From NCBI RefSeq assembly GCF_026104355.1, contig NZ_CP110535.1:3534001-3598000 (forward strand): 64,000 bases of DNA. The letters run 5' to 3'. Source of the DNA: Halomonas sp. BDJS001 (GTDB lineage Bacteria; Pseudomonadota; Gammaproteobacteria; Pseudomonadales; Halomonadaceae). Position 1 is the first letter of the stretch. The number at the start of each line of letters is the position of its first letter. The notes below the pieces were generated by a model that was not told the DNA's origin, made no database searches, and saw only the letters and a list, made by a program, of their open reading frames with translations. The translations under genes and the position numbers were made by a program. Positions 25,773 through 35,381 of this stretch are shown in pieces.

Positions 25773-27281
25773 TCATAGTTGAGCAGCCTCTTGGCGCGCT
25801 TTAAGGCGCTTCATGAGTGGCTGGCTAAATAGCGAGATAAGCAGTAAGGCAAAAATCGCCAGCGTTACTGGGCGCTCAAAAACGTACGTGATGTCGCCAC
25901 CACTGATTTGGTAGGAGTGAAGTAGCGATTTTTCAGCCAACGATCCTAATAGCATGCCAATCACGGCGGCGGGTACGGAGTAGCCGTAGTGACGAAATAT
26001 CCAACCGATCACCGCAAACACCAGCACCGTAGCCGGCCCCGTCATATTGCCGGTTAGCCCGAAGGAGCCCATTACTGCAAGCACCAGTACAGAAGGAATC
26101 AAGTAGCGCATGGGCACTTTGACGATATTGGCCAAGAGAGGAATAAACAGTAAACCGATGATCACCAGTAGAAACACCTGGGCAAAGTTAGCGAAGATAA
26201 TCGCGTAAACCACATCGGTTTGTTGGCGAATAAACTGCGGGCCGCCAGTGATATTATGCATAGCAAACGCCGCTAACATCACCGCTGTCGCACCACCGCC
26301 GGGGATCCCTAGTGCGAGCAGTGTTGCCATCGAGCCCCCTTCGGAGCTGCTGTTAGCCGCCTCAGACGCCACTACGCCTTTAGGATTGCCCTTCCCAAAT
26401 GAATCAGGATCCCGGTCACGGCGCTTGGTTTCTATATAAGAGAGCAGGTTAGACACGGAGGAGCCCACTCCAGGAACCGCTCCTACCAACACCCCGATCA
26501 AACCACCCCGAATCATCACAACAGGGTAGCGCATCGCCATTCTGCACCCTTCAAAGATCTCACCCACCTTTACCTTGCGGGCATCGGCAGACTCAACGAT
26601 GAAGCCTTTGTTGGCTAGCTTAAATAGCTCAGAGGCGGCAAACATACCCATCATGGCAGGAATGACAGGCACGCCGTCCAACAGGTAAGTTTGGCCCATG
26701 GTGCCGCGTGCCAAGCCGATTTCGCTAAACCCAATCGTCCCGACTAACAGGCCAACAAACCCTGCCATCAAGCCTTTAAGCACCTGTTCGCCCTTTAAGC
26801 TCGCAATCAGCGTCATCCCCCAGAGAATCACTACAAACATCTCTGCTGGCCCCAATCTCAGCACCATGTAGGAAAGCGGCTGTATCATAAAGAACAGCAC
26901 CACGTAGCCCATCAGTGCGCCAATCACCGAGGAGGCTAACGCGACACCTAACGCCTGGTTATGCTGCCCCTTCCGCGCCATGGGATAACCATCAAAGGCG
27001 GTTGCGATGGCCGAAGAGGTGCCCGGTATATTCATCAGAATGGCCGGTATACCAGCGCCAAATGAGCCACCCGTAAAAATTGCGGTGAGAAACAACATGG
27101 CTTGAATAAAGTCCATGTACATGGTCATCGGCAGGAAAATGGCCATCGCCATTGAGATTTGCAGGCCTGGCGTTGCGCCAAAAATAAGCCCCAGTACGAT
27201 ACCCGGCACGACTACTAGCCAGGGGCCAAAGCTGGAAAAAAGCAGATCAAAACTCTGCCCTACTGCGCCAAAATCAATCAT
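25773..27281 (-). CDS. tctA: TTT transporter large permease TctA
   Basis: A 502-residue permease of the tripartite tricarboxylate transporter with about twelve helices. Family motifs are GATPGLQISMAMAIFLPMT, FTGGSFGAGIPAILMNIPGTSSAIATAFDGYPMARKG and GVVASEAANSSSEGGSM. It forms the channel with TctB and receives substrate from TctC; uptake is usually sodium or proton driven. It lies nine bases after tctB in a tctC-tctB-tctA-abrB operon. Confidence 0.9.
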   Translation of the reverse strand: MIDFGAVGQSFDLLFSSFGPWLVVVPGIVLGLIFGATPGLQISMAMAIFLPMTMYMDFIQAMLFLTAIFTGGSFGAGIPAILMNIPGTSSAIATAFDGYPMARKGQHNQALGVALASSVIGALMGYVVLFFMIQPLSYMVLRLGPAEMFVVILWGMTLIASLKGEQVLKGLMAGFVGLLVGTIGFSEIGLARGTMGQTYLLDGVPVIPAMMGMFAASELFKLANKGFIVESADARKVKVGEIFEGCRMAMRYPVVMIRGGLIGVLVGAVPGVGSSVSNLLSYIETKRRDRDPDSFGKGNPKGVVASEAANSSSEGGSMATLLALGIPGGGATAVMLAAFAMHNITGGPQFIRQQTDVVYAIIFANFAQVFLLVIIGLLFIPLLANIVKVPMRYLIPSVLVLAVMGSFGLTGNMTGPATVLVFAVIGWIFRHYGYSVPAAVIGMLLGSLAEKSLLHSYQISGGDITYVFERPVTLAIFALLLISLFSQPLMKRLKARQEAAQL

Positions 27282-27290
27282 GGTATCTCC

Positions 27291-27740
27291 TCAGCTTGGA
27301 AGCAGTAGCAGTGTCATCGGGTACGGCAGCATCTGCGAGAAAAAGAACGCAACACTCAGCCCAAAAGCGATGCTATAGCCACCTACCAACAGCCAATTTC
27401 GCTCACCCTTGAGGATCAGGAAAAGTGCCAGAAACACTACAGTGGCAATATCAAAGCCTATCGCTTCAAGCGACAGCACATAGGCGGCGAATAGGCCCAC
27501 AACTGGTAATGTTTTATGCAGCGGTTCTTCTTCAGAGGAGCGAAACAGAGAGCCGTGTTTAATACGCAGGATTAGTTCAAGTACAATAATCGCTAACACG
27601 ATCACGGCAAGTGGCAATATAAGCAGCAGGTTTTGCGGTGTGGCGGATACGCTAATGGCGTCTAATAAGTACCATAGTGTAAAGCCAGCCAGCCCCATGA
27701 GAACGATAAAGTCCCCATAGTCACGTTTACATTCAGACAT
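27291..27740 (-). CDS. tctB: TTT transporter small permease TctB
   Basis: A 149-residue protein with four hydrophobic segments, the size and pattern of TctB. It is poorly conserved by nature; the assignment rests on topology and its place between tctC and tctA. Confidence 0.82.
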   Translation of the reverse strand: MSECKRDYGDFIVLMGLAGFTLWYLLDAISVSATPQNLLLILPLAVIVLAIIVLELILRIKHGSLFRSSEEEPLHKTLPVVGLFAAYVLSLEAIGFDIATVVFLALFLILKGERNWLLVGGYSIAFGLSVAFFFSQMLPYPMTLLLLPS

Positions 27741-27835
27741 GGTAAAACCCCATACTGGCCCCTCATTAATGTGAAGGACCAGCGATTATGGAAGGATTAA
27801 CTCGGGAAAAGATCCGGTAAAACAGTCCAGGGAGA

Positions 27836-28849
27836 CTAGTTCAACAGGTGAGCGTACTTCTCAAACACCTGATAATTTTCACGCATCAGCTCGTTAGAGC
27901 GCTCTGGGCCGACCCAAACGCCGCCCATTTCGTTGCGTTCAAGCTGCTCTTGAACATCTTTGCGAGCCAGCGCACTTTGAATAGCAGAGGAGAGCTTCTC
28001 AAAACGCTCAGGATGCTGGCGCTCCATTTCACTGGTCACTGCAAAGCCGCGCATTGAGCCCTGAAGAACCGGCACCTCAAGATTCATTGGCGCCAGCGCT
28101 TCATTGATCGGAAGTGCATCCCACTGCTCAATGCGCTCGTCATTGACGATCGCCAACGGGGTTAAAAACTCACGAATCCCCTCACTGCCCTGGGCACTAA
28201 TAGAGACGAAATCCACCTGCCCACCCGCTACCGCTGAACGGGCTTCACCGCCGCTATTATAGGTCACCAAGTTGAGGTTATCCTGGGGAATACCTGCCTC
28301 ATCAAGTAGCAAGCGCACCATTAAGTGACCAGCAGAACCTTGAACCACCGCACCGCGTACTTGACCCTCTTCTTCGCGGATCGCTTCAAGCAGGCTTGGC
28401 AGGTCTTCATAACCGCTGTCTTTATTTGCAGCGATTAGATCCAAATCAAACCACTGGAAGTTGATATAAGAAAAGTCGTCGACACTAAACTCTGCATCGC
28501 CCGTCAGGATCGAGTTGGTTAAGTAAGGAGCAAACGTCGAGGCATAGACGGTATAACCATCGTCAGGCACGTTAAGAACGTAATTAGAAGCAACCTGAGT
28601 GCCCGCACCAGGACGATTAGTTACTTGTACCGGTACACCCAGCTCTTCGGAAATAGGGCCAGACATCATGCGGGTCATACGATCTGCGCTACCGCCGGTG
28701 CCAAAACCTACCACCATATTGAGCGGTCGAGAGGGAAAGTCGTCAGCGACCGCAGGAAGCGCCATTGATAGAGAGGCAATGGTGGCTGTTGCCCCTACCA
28801 ATATCGATTTGATATTAAGCGATAAGGACGCACTGGAAGTGTTAAACAT
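27836..28849 (-). CDS. tctC: TTT transporter periplasmic binding protein TctC
   Basis: A 337-residue Bug-family receptor. A signal peptide ends near residue 35 (LPAVADDF), followed by the family opening FPSRPLNMVVGFGTGGSADR and the NRPGAGTQVASNYVL motif. It would capture a carboxylate in the periplasm and deliver it to TctAB. AGAGAG precedes the ATG. It is distant from the two TctC copies at 37.6 and 40.0 kb, so a different substrate is likely. Control by TctDE is inferred from position. Confidence 0.87.
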   Translation of the reverse strand: MFNTSSASLSLNIKSILVGATATIASLSMALPAVADDFPSRPLNMVVGFGTGGSADRMTRMMSGPISEELGVPVQVTNRPGAGTQVASNYVLNVPDDGYTVYASTFAPYLTNSILTGDAEFSVDDFSYINFQWFDLDLIAANKDSGYEDLPSLLEAIREEEGQVRGAVVQGSAGHLMVRLLLDEAGIPQDNLNLVTYNSGGEARSAVAGGQVDFVSISAQGSEGIREFLTPLAIVNDERIEQWDALPINEALAPMNLEVPVLQGSMRGFAVTSEMERQHPERFEKLSSAIQSALARKDVQEQLERNEMGGVWVGPERSNELMRENYQVFEKYAHLLN

Positions 28850-29214
28850 AGCGTGGCTCTCTTTTTATAGGTTTGTTTGATTTTCGCACAGGTATCTCGC
28901 TGTGAGCCTAGAACGCTACTCCCCGAAACTGTCACCAACCTTGCATAAAGCAAGAACGCAACTAAAGTCTAAACCTCACTAATCACCTGCCGATTAAGAA
29001 ACGCTATGCCTGCATCAATGGTCATGCAGCAATGATGGCTGCCCCTATTTCACTGACTTCCAGGTCACCAGAGTGTTTCTTAGCGTATGCTAAAGTATTG
29101 TCTCAGACTGTCGATAACTCTATTAGCCTGCTTAGAACCTGTTTATTTACGCAGGCCTGCGTAGCCGCTGTCGCGCCTGCTTAAAATAGCCCTTAACTCT
29201 AACGAGAGATTGCC
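28850..29214. other. Intergenic region before tctC holding an esterase gene remnant
   Basis: Between the divergent tctC and the coiled-coil gene. Apart from the esterase 3' remnant at 28969-29049 (listed separately) I see no gene. The promoters of both flanking genes should lie here. Confidence 0.5.
28969..29049 (-). pseudogene. Decayed 3' end of an esterase gene (duplicate of the gene at 29729)
   Basis: A 26-codon open remnant ending in TAG. Its IDAGIAFLNRQV is identical to the end of the intact esterase at 29729-30679. At DNA level 28985-29004 matches 29739-29758 perfectly over 20 bases and 34 of 37 bases match when extended. An in-frame TGA and loss of similarity lie upstream. It is on the same strand as the intact gene, so the coiled-coil gene is bracketed by direct copies. 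Confidence 0.6.
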
Positions 29215-29715
29215 ATGACCCTCTCTTTATCTACCGGGAGTGCCCCTTTAGACGCACATCCTTTACGTAGTGAGCCGTCAAATGTCGAGAAGGTAACAGC
29301 TACACCGGTCACTTCTAACGCCGCAACGAAGGATTCCAACACCAGCATTCATTTGGATCTTTCCCCCGTGGCTAGAGGCATCGCCTCAGCTTCAGAAAAG
29401 GCTGGTAACACACAGGAAACGAAGAACACCAAAATCGATGAAAGCGATCTCCCACAGGAGATCAAAGAGTTACTAAAGCGAGTTGTTGAATATAGAGAAA
29501 AATTAAGGGAGAAACAGCAGGAATTGGAAGGTGTCATGCGCGACCAATCCCTAAACGATGAACAACGCCAAGCAAAACTCGACGCCCTGCAACAGGAAAT
29601 CAGTAGCCTCAATAATTCGCTTCAAGAGGCTATGAGCCAACTAAGCAAACTCGTCACTCAGATGGATGTTGATGACGACGCTGTTGTCGGAATGATGTCA
29701 TTGGCCATGTCTTGA
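29215..29715 (+). CDS. Small coiled-coil protein (FlxA-like), function unknown
   Basis: A 166-residue soluble protein without signal peptide. Residues 1-75 are low-complexity, rich in T, S and N; residues about 78-148 form a strong charged coiled coil (LLKRVVEYREKLREKQQELE, then LDALQQEISSLNNSLQEAM); the end is DDDAVVGMMSLAMS. The pattern resembles FlxA-like proteins, but no function is assigned. It converges on the esterase gene with 13 bases between stops and lies between the intact esterase and its remnant, so it may have been inserted there. Confidence 0.65.
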   Translation: MTLSLSTGSAPLDAHPLRSEPSNVEKVTATPVTSNAATKDSNTSIHLDLSPVARGIASASEKAGNTQETKNTKIDESDLPQEIKELLKRVVEYREKLREKQQELEGVMRDQSLNDEQRQAKLDALQQEISSLNNSLQEAMSQLSKLVTQMDVDDDAVVGMMSLAMS

Positions 29716-29728
29716 TGACGTGTAGGCG

Positions 29729-30679
29729 TTAAGGATTGACCTGCCGATTAAGAAACGCGATGCCCGCATCTATGGCGCCGCCACGCAGCAGGAAACTAGT
29801 TATGTGGCCACGCCAGCGCTGCAGGTAAAGCTCGCTCTCGATGTTGTTCTCCTTCAGAGCTTGATAGAAGTCCGCGGCGTGATCCACCGGTACCAGTTGA
29901 TCCCACTTACCGTGGAACAGGAAGAACGGCGGTGAGTCAGGTGTAAGTTGCCGTACGGGAGAGGCTAGGCGATACGCTTCGTTCTCTTCGGCACGGGTGC
30001 CGCCAATAAAATTGACGACTAAAGGGCCGTCATCAAACTTCAACAAATCACTGGGGAGCCCTCCCGCTAAAACAGCGGCTAAACGGCTCTGCTCGCCGCC
30101 GTAGGGTTCGGCCAGCGGCCCTTCTACTCCCGCCACCGCCAGCAAGCTCACCAAATGCGCCCCAGAAGAAAACCCCACACCGACAATGCGGTGTGTATCC
30201 ACTTGCCACTCGTCCGCATTGGCGTGAATCCAGGCCATCGCCTGCTGCAAGTCATGTAACTGGCTAGGGAAGCGATATTCAGGCGCAAAACGATATTCAA
30301 TATTCACTGCTACGTAGCCCTGACCCGCTAGCTGTTCAGCGATGCCCTGCATATCTTCCGGTGTGCGGTTGCGCCAGCCGCCGCCATGAACCACCAGGGC
30401 AGCAGGACGCAATGCGTCGCCGGGCTCATTGGGCAGGTAAACATCAGCTGTTAGCGCCTGGGGCCACTCGTCGGGGGTATAGGTTCTTGGGGTCAACCGG
30501 GTGAAGGGCAGGGGTTCACGCAGCCCACTACGTTCAATAGCGGGCTCCCCTTGGCTAACGTGTTGAGCAGCGCTACAGCCACTCAGCAATAAGGCAATTG
30601 CCCCCAGGCCGGTAACACGGCGTAGGGTGGTAAGTGCTCCATGCTGTTGCCACTCGCGAATTAGCTTGGTACGCGACAT
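29729..30679 (-). CDS. Lipoprotein alpha/beta hydrolase (HSL-type esterase)
   Basis: A 316-residue esterase. The N terminus has a lipoprotein signal with lipobox LLLSGC near residue 35, so it is probably membrane anchored facing the periplasm. Catalytic parts are visible: oxyanion motif VVHGGGWRN, nucleophile serine in GVGFSSGAH, aspartate in HGKWDQLVPVDHA and histidine in WRGHITSF. It belongs to the BD-FAE/hormone-sensitive lipase-like carboxylesterases; the ester substrate is unknown. AGGAGA precedes the ATG. Confidence 0.85.
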   Translation of the reverse strand: MSRTKLIREWQQHGALTTLRRVTGLGAIALLLSGCSAAQHVSQGEPAIERSGLREPLPFTRLTPRTYTPDEWPQALTADVYLPNEPGDALRPAALVVHGGGWRNRTPEDMQGIAEQLAGQGYVAVNIEYRFAPEYRFPSQLHDLQQAMAWIHANADEWQVDTHRIVGVGFSSGAHLVSLLAVAGVEGPLAEPYGGEQSRLAAVLAGGLPSDLLKFDDGPLVVNFIGGTRAEENEAYRLASPVRQLTPDSPPFFLFHGKWDQLVPVDHAADFYQALKENNIESELYLQRWRGHITSFLLRGGAIDAGIAFLNRQVNP

Positions 30680-30827
30680 TATGCTTCTCCTGGATAAATA
30701 GGTGACCCCTCACCTACCGACTACGACCTGCAACAAGCCAATAAGATCATGATTGTTGCACACTATCTGCAAACGGTTTGCACCCCGCCTAGCGATACTG
30801 TCATCGTCAACTCACCAGGAGAGAACT

Positions 30828-31250
30828 ATGAACGTTTCAAGTGCTAAGAAAATGTCAATTCGCCAACTGTTTGCCCCTGCCCTGCTGGCTATCGCCATTA
30901 TGCCATTAGCGTTTGCCGCTCAAGCGCATAGCCACGGTGACCATGAAGGCCAAGGCCCTGATCGCGAGCGTATGGAAGAGCGCATGGAGGAGCGTCGCCA
31001 AGAGGTGTACGAGCGCGCTGATATCTCAGCAGAGAAACAGGCTGAGCTTAACGAAGCACACGCTGAACATCGCGAAGCCATGCAGGCCCTGCGTGAAGAG
31101 CATCACGAGCGGGTAGCTGAGATTCTTACAGAAGAAGAGCAACAAGCACTGCGCAACGCCATGCAAGAAGCCCATGAAGAGTACCGTGGCAAGCACGGTA
31201 AACGTGGTCATCACGATGGTAATAGTGACGAGAACGCCGACAGCGAATAA
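30828..31250 (+). CDS. Spy/CpxP-like periplasmic protein, histidine rich
   Basis: A 140-residue protein started at the ATG at 30828 (CAGGAGAG before it); an upstream in-frame start would spoil the signal peptide. The signal peptide ends near AAQAHS. The mature protein is highly charged and helical, with AEKQAELNEAHAEHREAMQA and a LTEEEQQAL motif like the LTxxQ repeats of Spy/CpxP, which are envelope chaperones or regulators. Histidines at both ends (AHSHGDHEG and KRGHHDG) suggest metal binding. A good terminator follows. Confidence 0.72.
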   Translation: MNVSSAKKMSIRQLFAPALLAIAIMPLAFAAQAHSHGDHEGQGPDRERMEERMEERRQEVYERADISAEKQAELNEAHAEHREAMQALREEHHERVAEILTEEEQQALRNAMQEAHEEYRGKHGKRGHHDGNSDENADSE

Positions 31251-31278
31251 GCGCAGGCCAAGCTTCAAACGTTGATCC

Positions 31279-31304
31279 AACGCCCGGTTTTTCCGGGCGT
31301 TTTT
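31279..31304 (+). terminator. Rho-independent terminator after the Spy-like gene
   Basis: Nine-base-pair stem AACGCCCGG / CCGGGCGTT with a TTTTT loop and a following TTTTT run, 29 bases after the stop. Confidence 0.88.
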
Positions 31305-31383
31305 GTGTCTGCGCTTTGATCATCAGTCTGCTAACTCAACTCATATAGGGGAGGTTAACTTGAAGGAGGACACTTAATCGCGT

Positions 31384-31414
31384 ATTTTATTTGAACGTTC
31401 ATTCAAAATAAAAT
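31384..31414. promoter_or_regulatory. BetI-type operator before betT
   Basis: The core TTGAACGTTCATTCAA (31391-31406) contains the palindrome TGAACGTTCA and resembles BetI boxes of bet genes in gammaproteobacteria; flanking ATTTTAT and ATAAAAT extend the symmetry. It lies 37 bases before the betT ATG, so choline-responsive repression by a BetI encoded elsewhere is likely. Confidence 0.6.
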
Positions 31415-31442
31415 CATCTTTCAACAACAGGAGTCCGCCTGC

Positions 31443-33490
31443 ATGGCGAAAGACAACCCCATCCTCCCCTCCCGCGACCGCCTCAATCCCGTGGTTTTCC
31501 ACGGCAGTGTGGCCGGTATTCTTATCTTTTTAGTGCTCACCATGCTGTTTACTGAGCAAGCTGGCGCTTTTTTTGATGCAGGCCTTGCCTGGGTAAGTAA
31601 AACCTTTGGCTGGTACTACATGCTCGCTATTGTGGCCTACCTGGTTTTTGTGGTCGCGATTGGTATGTCCCGCTTTGGCAGTATTCGCTTAGGCCCGGAT
31701 CACTCACGACCCGAGTTTTCGCTACTCTCCTGGTCGGCCATGCTGTTTGCCGCAGGCATCGGTATCGACCTGCTGTTTTTCAGCGTTGCCGAGCCGGTTG
31801 CCCACTATTTGGCACCGCCGGATTTAACCCCGGAAAGCCAGGAAGCGATGCGGAATGCCGTCGTTCAAACCTATCTGCACTGGGGGCTCTCTGGTTGGGG
31901 GCTGTACGTGTTGATGGGTATGGCGTTGGCCTACTTTAGCTACCGCCACCGCCTGCCGCTGGCAATCCGCAGCGCGCTCTACCCGATCCTGGGCAAGCGC
32001 ATCCATGGGCCCATTGGCAACGCGGTGGATATTACCGCGGTCGTTTCTACCGTGTTCGGCATTGCTACCAGCCTGGGTATTGGGGTGATGCAGCTCAACT
32101 ACGGCCTCACCTATATGTTCGGCGTGCCGGAAACGCTCACCGTACAGGTGATTTTGATTGTCCTGGTGGTGGTATTAGCGACGATTTCTGTAGTGACCGG
32201 CGTTGAGAAAGGTATTCGCCGCCTCTCTGAGTTCAACATGCTGCTGGCATTGGCGCTGATGCTGTTTGTGCTCTTCTCCGGTGACACCCTGATATTGCTG
32301 GACAAAGTGGTCAATAACGCCGGTGATTATCTCTCCGGCTTTGTCGGTGCCAGCTTTGACACCTACGCGTTTGCCGATGAAGGCGCTCAAGAGTGGAAGA
32401 TGTGGTGGACGATCTTCTTTTGGGGCTGGTGGATTGCCTGGACACCGTTTGTGGGTCTGTTCCTGGCCCGCATCTCTCGTGGCCGTACCATTCGTGAGTT
32501 TGTCGCTGGTGCCTTGTTTATTCCGCTGGCCTTTATGATGGTGTGGATGTCGGTATTTGGTAATAGCGGCATTGAGCTGGTCGCCAACCAAGGCGTGGCC
32601 GAGCTGGGTGAGCAGGCCCTTAACACCCCGCAAACCACACTCTACACGCTGCTTGAGTACTACCCTTACGTTGGCCTAACCGCAGCAGTGGTCACCGTGC
32701 TAGGCATCGTGTTCTTTATTACCTCAGCGGACTCAGGCGCGCTGGTTCTGGCCAACTTCACCTCTATTTTGAGCGACGTGAACCATGATGCGCCGGTAAA
32801 ACTGCGTATTTTCTGGTCGGCAGTCATCGGTTTGATCACCATAGCGCTACTCATGGCCGGTGGCTTGAACGCGCTTCAGAGTGCCGTCGTCATCACCGCC
32901 CTGCCCTTCTCATTAGTTATTTTCGCCGTGATGGTGGGTATGTATAAAGCGCTGAAACTGGAAGGCAAAAAAGCCGATGCCCGCCGCATGATAGCCGGTG
33001 CGCCCCCGGTGGCGACTGGCGAGAGCGCCTGGATCGCGCCCTGGACACCTCTAATCGTGCAGGTGCCGCTGCGACGATTGAGCACTCCATTCGCCCAGCG
33101 ATGACGCAGTTTGCTCAGGAGCTCGAAAGCCGAGGTCAAACCACCAATGTGACCGAAGAGCACGTTGAGGGTGAATCGCTACCGAACCTGATGCTCCAGG
33201 TCGATTTCGGCGAAGCGACCAGTTTTGTCTATCAAGTCTGCCCGCACCGCATGCGCACACCGAGCTTTATCCCAGCGGATGATGATTTTTATGTGCGTCT
33301 GGATGTGTACTTAGCCGAAGGTGGTCAGGATAAAGACCTTAACGGCTACACCCGTGGTCAGGTAATTGGTGATTTGGTGGCCGAGTATGAACGCCACCTT
33401 CACTTCCTCACCCTGGCCGGCGAGCAGATGGGCCACGTGCAGGCAATGCCCGGCACCATCGGAGAGCCACCGGAAGATTCGCAGATATAA
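31443..33490 (+). pseudogene. betT: BCCT choline/betaine transporter BetT, frameshifted near its C terminus
   Basis: The first frame codes 553 residues of a BCCT transporter with twelve helices and the signature WTIFFWGWWIAWTPFVGLF. It leaves frame at the C run 33003-33007. One added C would continue as GAPPGGDWRERLDRAL and then the tail MTQFAQELESRGQ through 33490, giving 682 residues, the usual size of long BetT proteins. The tail holds the cytosolic C-terminal domain linked to osmotic activation in E. coli BetT. As written, the gene makes a transporter core with 35 or so aberrant residues and no tail. AGGAG precedes the ATG and a BetI-like site lies upstream. It may be a sequencing indel or a real truncation. 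Confidence 0.83.
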
Positions 33491-33517
33491 CGGCGCGAGC
33501 GTTTAGTCCCACAGATC

Positions 33518-33545
33518 AATCCCGGCCTGAGTGCCGGGATTTTTG
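33518..33545 (+). terminator. Rho-independent terminator after betT
   Basis: Stem AATCCCGGC / GCCGGGATT, six-base loop, then a T run at 33540-33544. It sits after the end of the C-terminal tail frame, not after the premature stop, supporting 33490 as the original gene end. Confidence 0.85.
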
Positions 33546-33641
33546 TGCGCGAACGACTCCACGACTAACGCCTTGTTGTGCAAATTTCACCGCAGGCGTA
33601 GCGTAATGGCTTGTTTTCCCTGTTTTTAGGAGACTGGTCTC

Positions 33642-35381
33642 ATGTCCCGCGCCCATCGAACTTCGGGTTACGTTTTCCCGCTGCCTGGCAGCGCGCTGGT
33701 CAGCGCTTGGCGTGAAGGGTATACGCTGGCCAGATTAAAGCGCGATGTGATGGCGGGGCTGACGATTGGCGTGGTGGCGGTACCGCTTTCCATGGCGCTG
33801 GCAATCGCCACTGGCGTTCCGCCCCAGCACGGGCTCTACACTGCTATCGTGGCGGGCGCGGTGATCGCCTTAACCGGCGGTTCACGGTTTAACATCTCCG
33901 GCCCCACCGCCGCCTTTGTGGTCATTCTGTTTCCCATTGTGGCCAACCACGGTCTGGGTGGGCTGCTGATTGCCACACTGATGGCTGGCACTATTTTGGT
34001 GGCGCTGGGGCTTTCGCGGTTGGGCAGCCTGATTCAGTACATCCCCTACCCGGTGATACTTGGCTTTACCGCAGGTATCGGAGTTGTCATTGCACTGCTG
34101 CAGTTACCTGACTTTCTGGGCCTAGCTGGCGTGGAGCTAGGTGATAGCACCCTGAATAACCTAATGCTGATTGGCCGAGCACTGCCCAGCATTTCACCGG
34201 CGGAGATCAGCGTGGGGATTGTGACCTTGGCCGCGCTGCTAATCTGGCCCCGCTTGAATACGCCAATTCCTGCCCCGCTGGTGGGTTTGGCGGTGGGCAC
34301 ACTGGCTGCAGCACTACTGCTGATGAGTGGCGTTAAAGTCGATACCATCGCCTCACGCTTTAGCTGGGAGTTTGAGGGTGCCAGCGGCAGCGGCATTCCC
34401 CCTTTCGCGCCTGGCTTTACCGCCCCTTGGCATTTTCCAGGCGCGGATGGAAACCCGCTTGAGATCAACTTTGCGCTGATACAAGCGCTGCTTGGCCCGG
34501 CGCTGGCCATTGCCCTGCTGGCGGCCATTGAGTCGCTGCTATGCGCCGTAGTGGCAGATGGTTTAACCCGCACTCGCCATGATCCTAACGCCGAGCTAAT
34601 TGGCCAGGGGCTGGGCAATCTGGTGGTGCCTTTCTTTGGCGGCATTACCGCAACAGCAGCCTTGGCCCGCACCGCGACCAATATCAAAAGCGGTGCCTTT
34701 TCACCTGTCGCTGCAGTGGTGCACTCTATCGTGGTGTTACTTGCCGTGGTGGCCCTGGCGGGGGTGCTGGGGTTTGTCCCCATGGCGGCACTCGCCGCCC
34801 TGCTGTTTATCATCGCCTGGAACATGAGCGAGGCGCGTCACTTTGTGCATACGCTAAAAAGCGCTCCCGCCAGCGATGTCTCAGTGCTGGTGATCTGCTT
34901 TGCCCTAACGGTGATTTTCGACATGGTGATTGCCGTGGCCGTGGGTATTGGCCTGGCTGCCGCACTGTTTATCCGTCGTATGGCACAGCTCACTCATACC
35001 CGGCGCTTGGCTGCACCCGACACCGGCGAACACTTCCCGCCAGAAGTAACACTTTATAAAATCACCGGCCCGCTGTTTTTCGGTGCGGCAGAAAAGGCCA
35101 TTGCCACGCTGCGGGTGATAGATCACGGTGTTCAGGTGGTCGTTCTGGATATGCGTGATGTGCCCAGCCTGGACACCACCGCCATGGTGGCGCTGGATAC
35201 ACTGCGCCGAGAGCTGGGCGAGCAAGGCGTTGGCGTTATATTTGTTGGGCTGCCGCCACGCATGGCGCTGAAAATAAAGCGTGCCGGCATTAAACGCGAA
35301 GTAGGTACATTAGGGGTCGTCAGTAACCTAGCCCACGCCGAGCGTATGTCTCGCCGTTGGCTGAGTAACAATGCCCAATAA
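33642..35381 (+). CDS. SulP family anion transporter with STAS domain
   Basis: A 579-residue protein: a SulP membrane domain with about 12-14 helices (residues 30-440; AGLTIGVVAVPLSMALAIA, then GLYTAIVAGAVIALTGGS and NISGPTAAFVVI) and a cytosolic STAS domain (about 465-570; VVVLDMRDVPSLDTTAM). SulP proteins carry sulfate, bicarbonate or dicarboxylates, often with sodium or protons; no carbonic anhydrase gene is adjacent to point to bicarbonate. AGGAGA precedes the ATG. Confidence 0.87.
   Translation: MSRAHRTSGYVFPLPGSALVSAWREGYTLARLKRDVMAGLTIGVVAVPLSMALAIATGVPPQHGLYTAIVAGAVIALTGGSRFNISGPTAAFVVILFPIVANHGLGGLLIATLMAGTILVALGLSRLGSLIQYIPYPVILGFTAGIGVVIALLQLPDFLGLAGVELGDSTLNNLMLIGRALPSISPAEISVGIVTLAALLIWPRLNTPIPAPLVGLAVGTLAAALLLMSGVKVDTIASRFSWEFEGASGSGIPPFAPGFTAPWHFPGADGNPLEINFALIQALLGPALAIALLAAIESLLCAVVADGLTRTRHDPNAELIGQGLGNLVVPFFGGITATAALARTATNIKSGAFSPVAAVVHSIVVLLAVVALAGVLGFVPMAALAALLFIIAWNMSEARHFVHTLKSAPASDVSVLVICFALTVIFDMVIAVAVGIGLAAALFIRRMAQLTHTRRLAAPDTGEHFPPEVTLYKITGPLFFGAAEKAIATLRVIDHGVQVVVLDMRDVPSLDTTAMVALDTLRRELGEQGVGVIFVGLPPRMALKIKRAGIKREVGTLGVVSNLAHAERMSRRWLSNNAQ

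Noticed and set aside
33003..33110. Programmed ribosomal frameshift in betT
   Set aside because: A -1 shift at a five-C run would give the right frame, but there is no classic slippery heptamer or clear stimulatory structure, and BCCT genes are not known to use recoding.
34046..34825. A 259-residue frame antisense to the SulP gene
   Set aside because: Low-complexity S/A/P composition and no start signal; the SulP frame is unmistakable.
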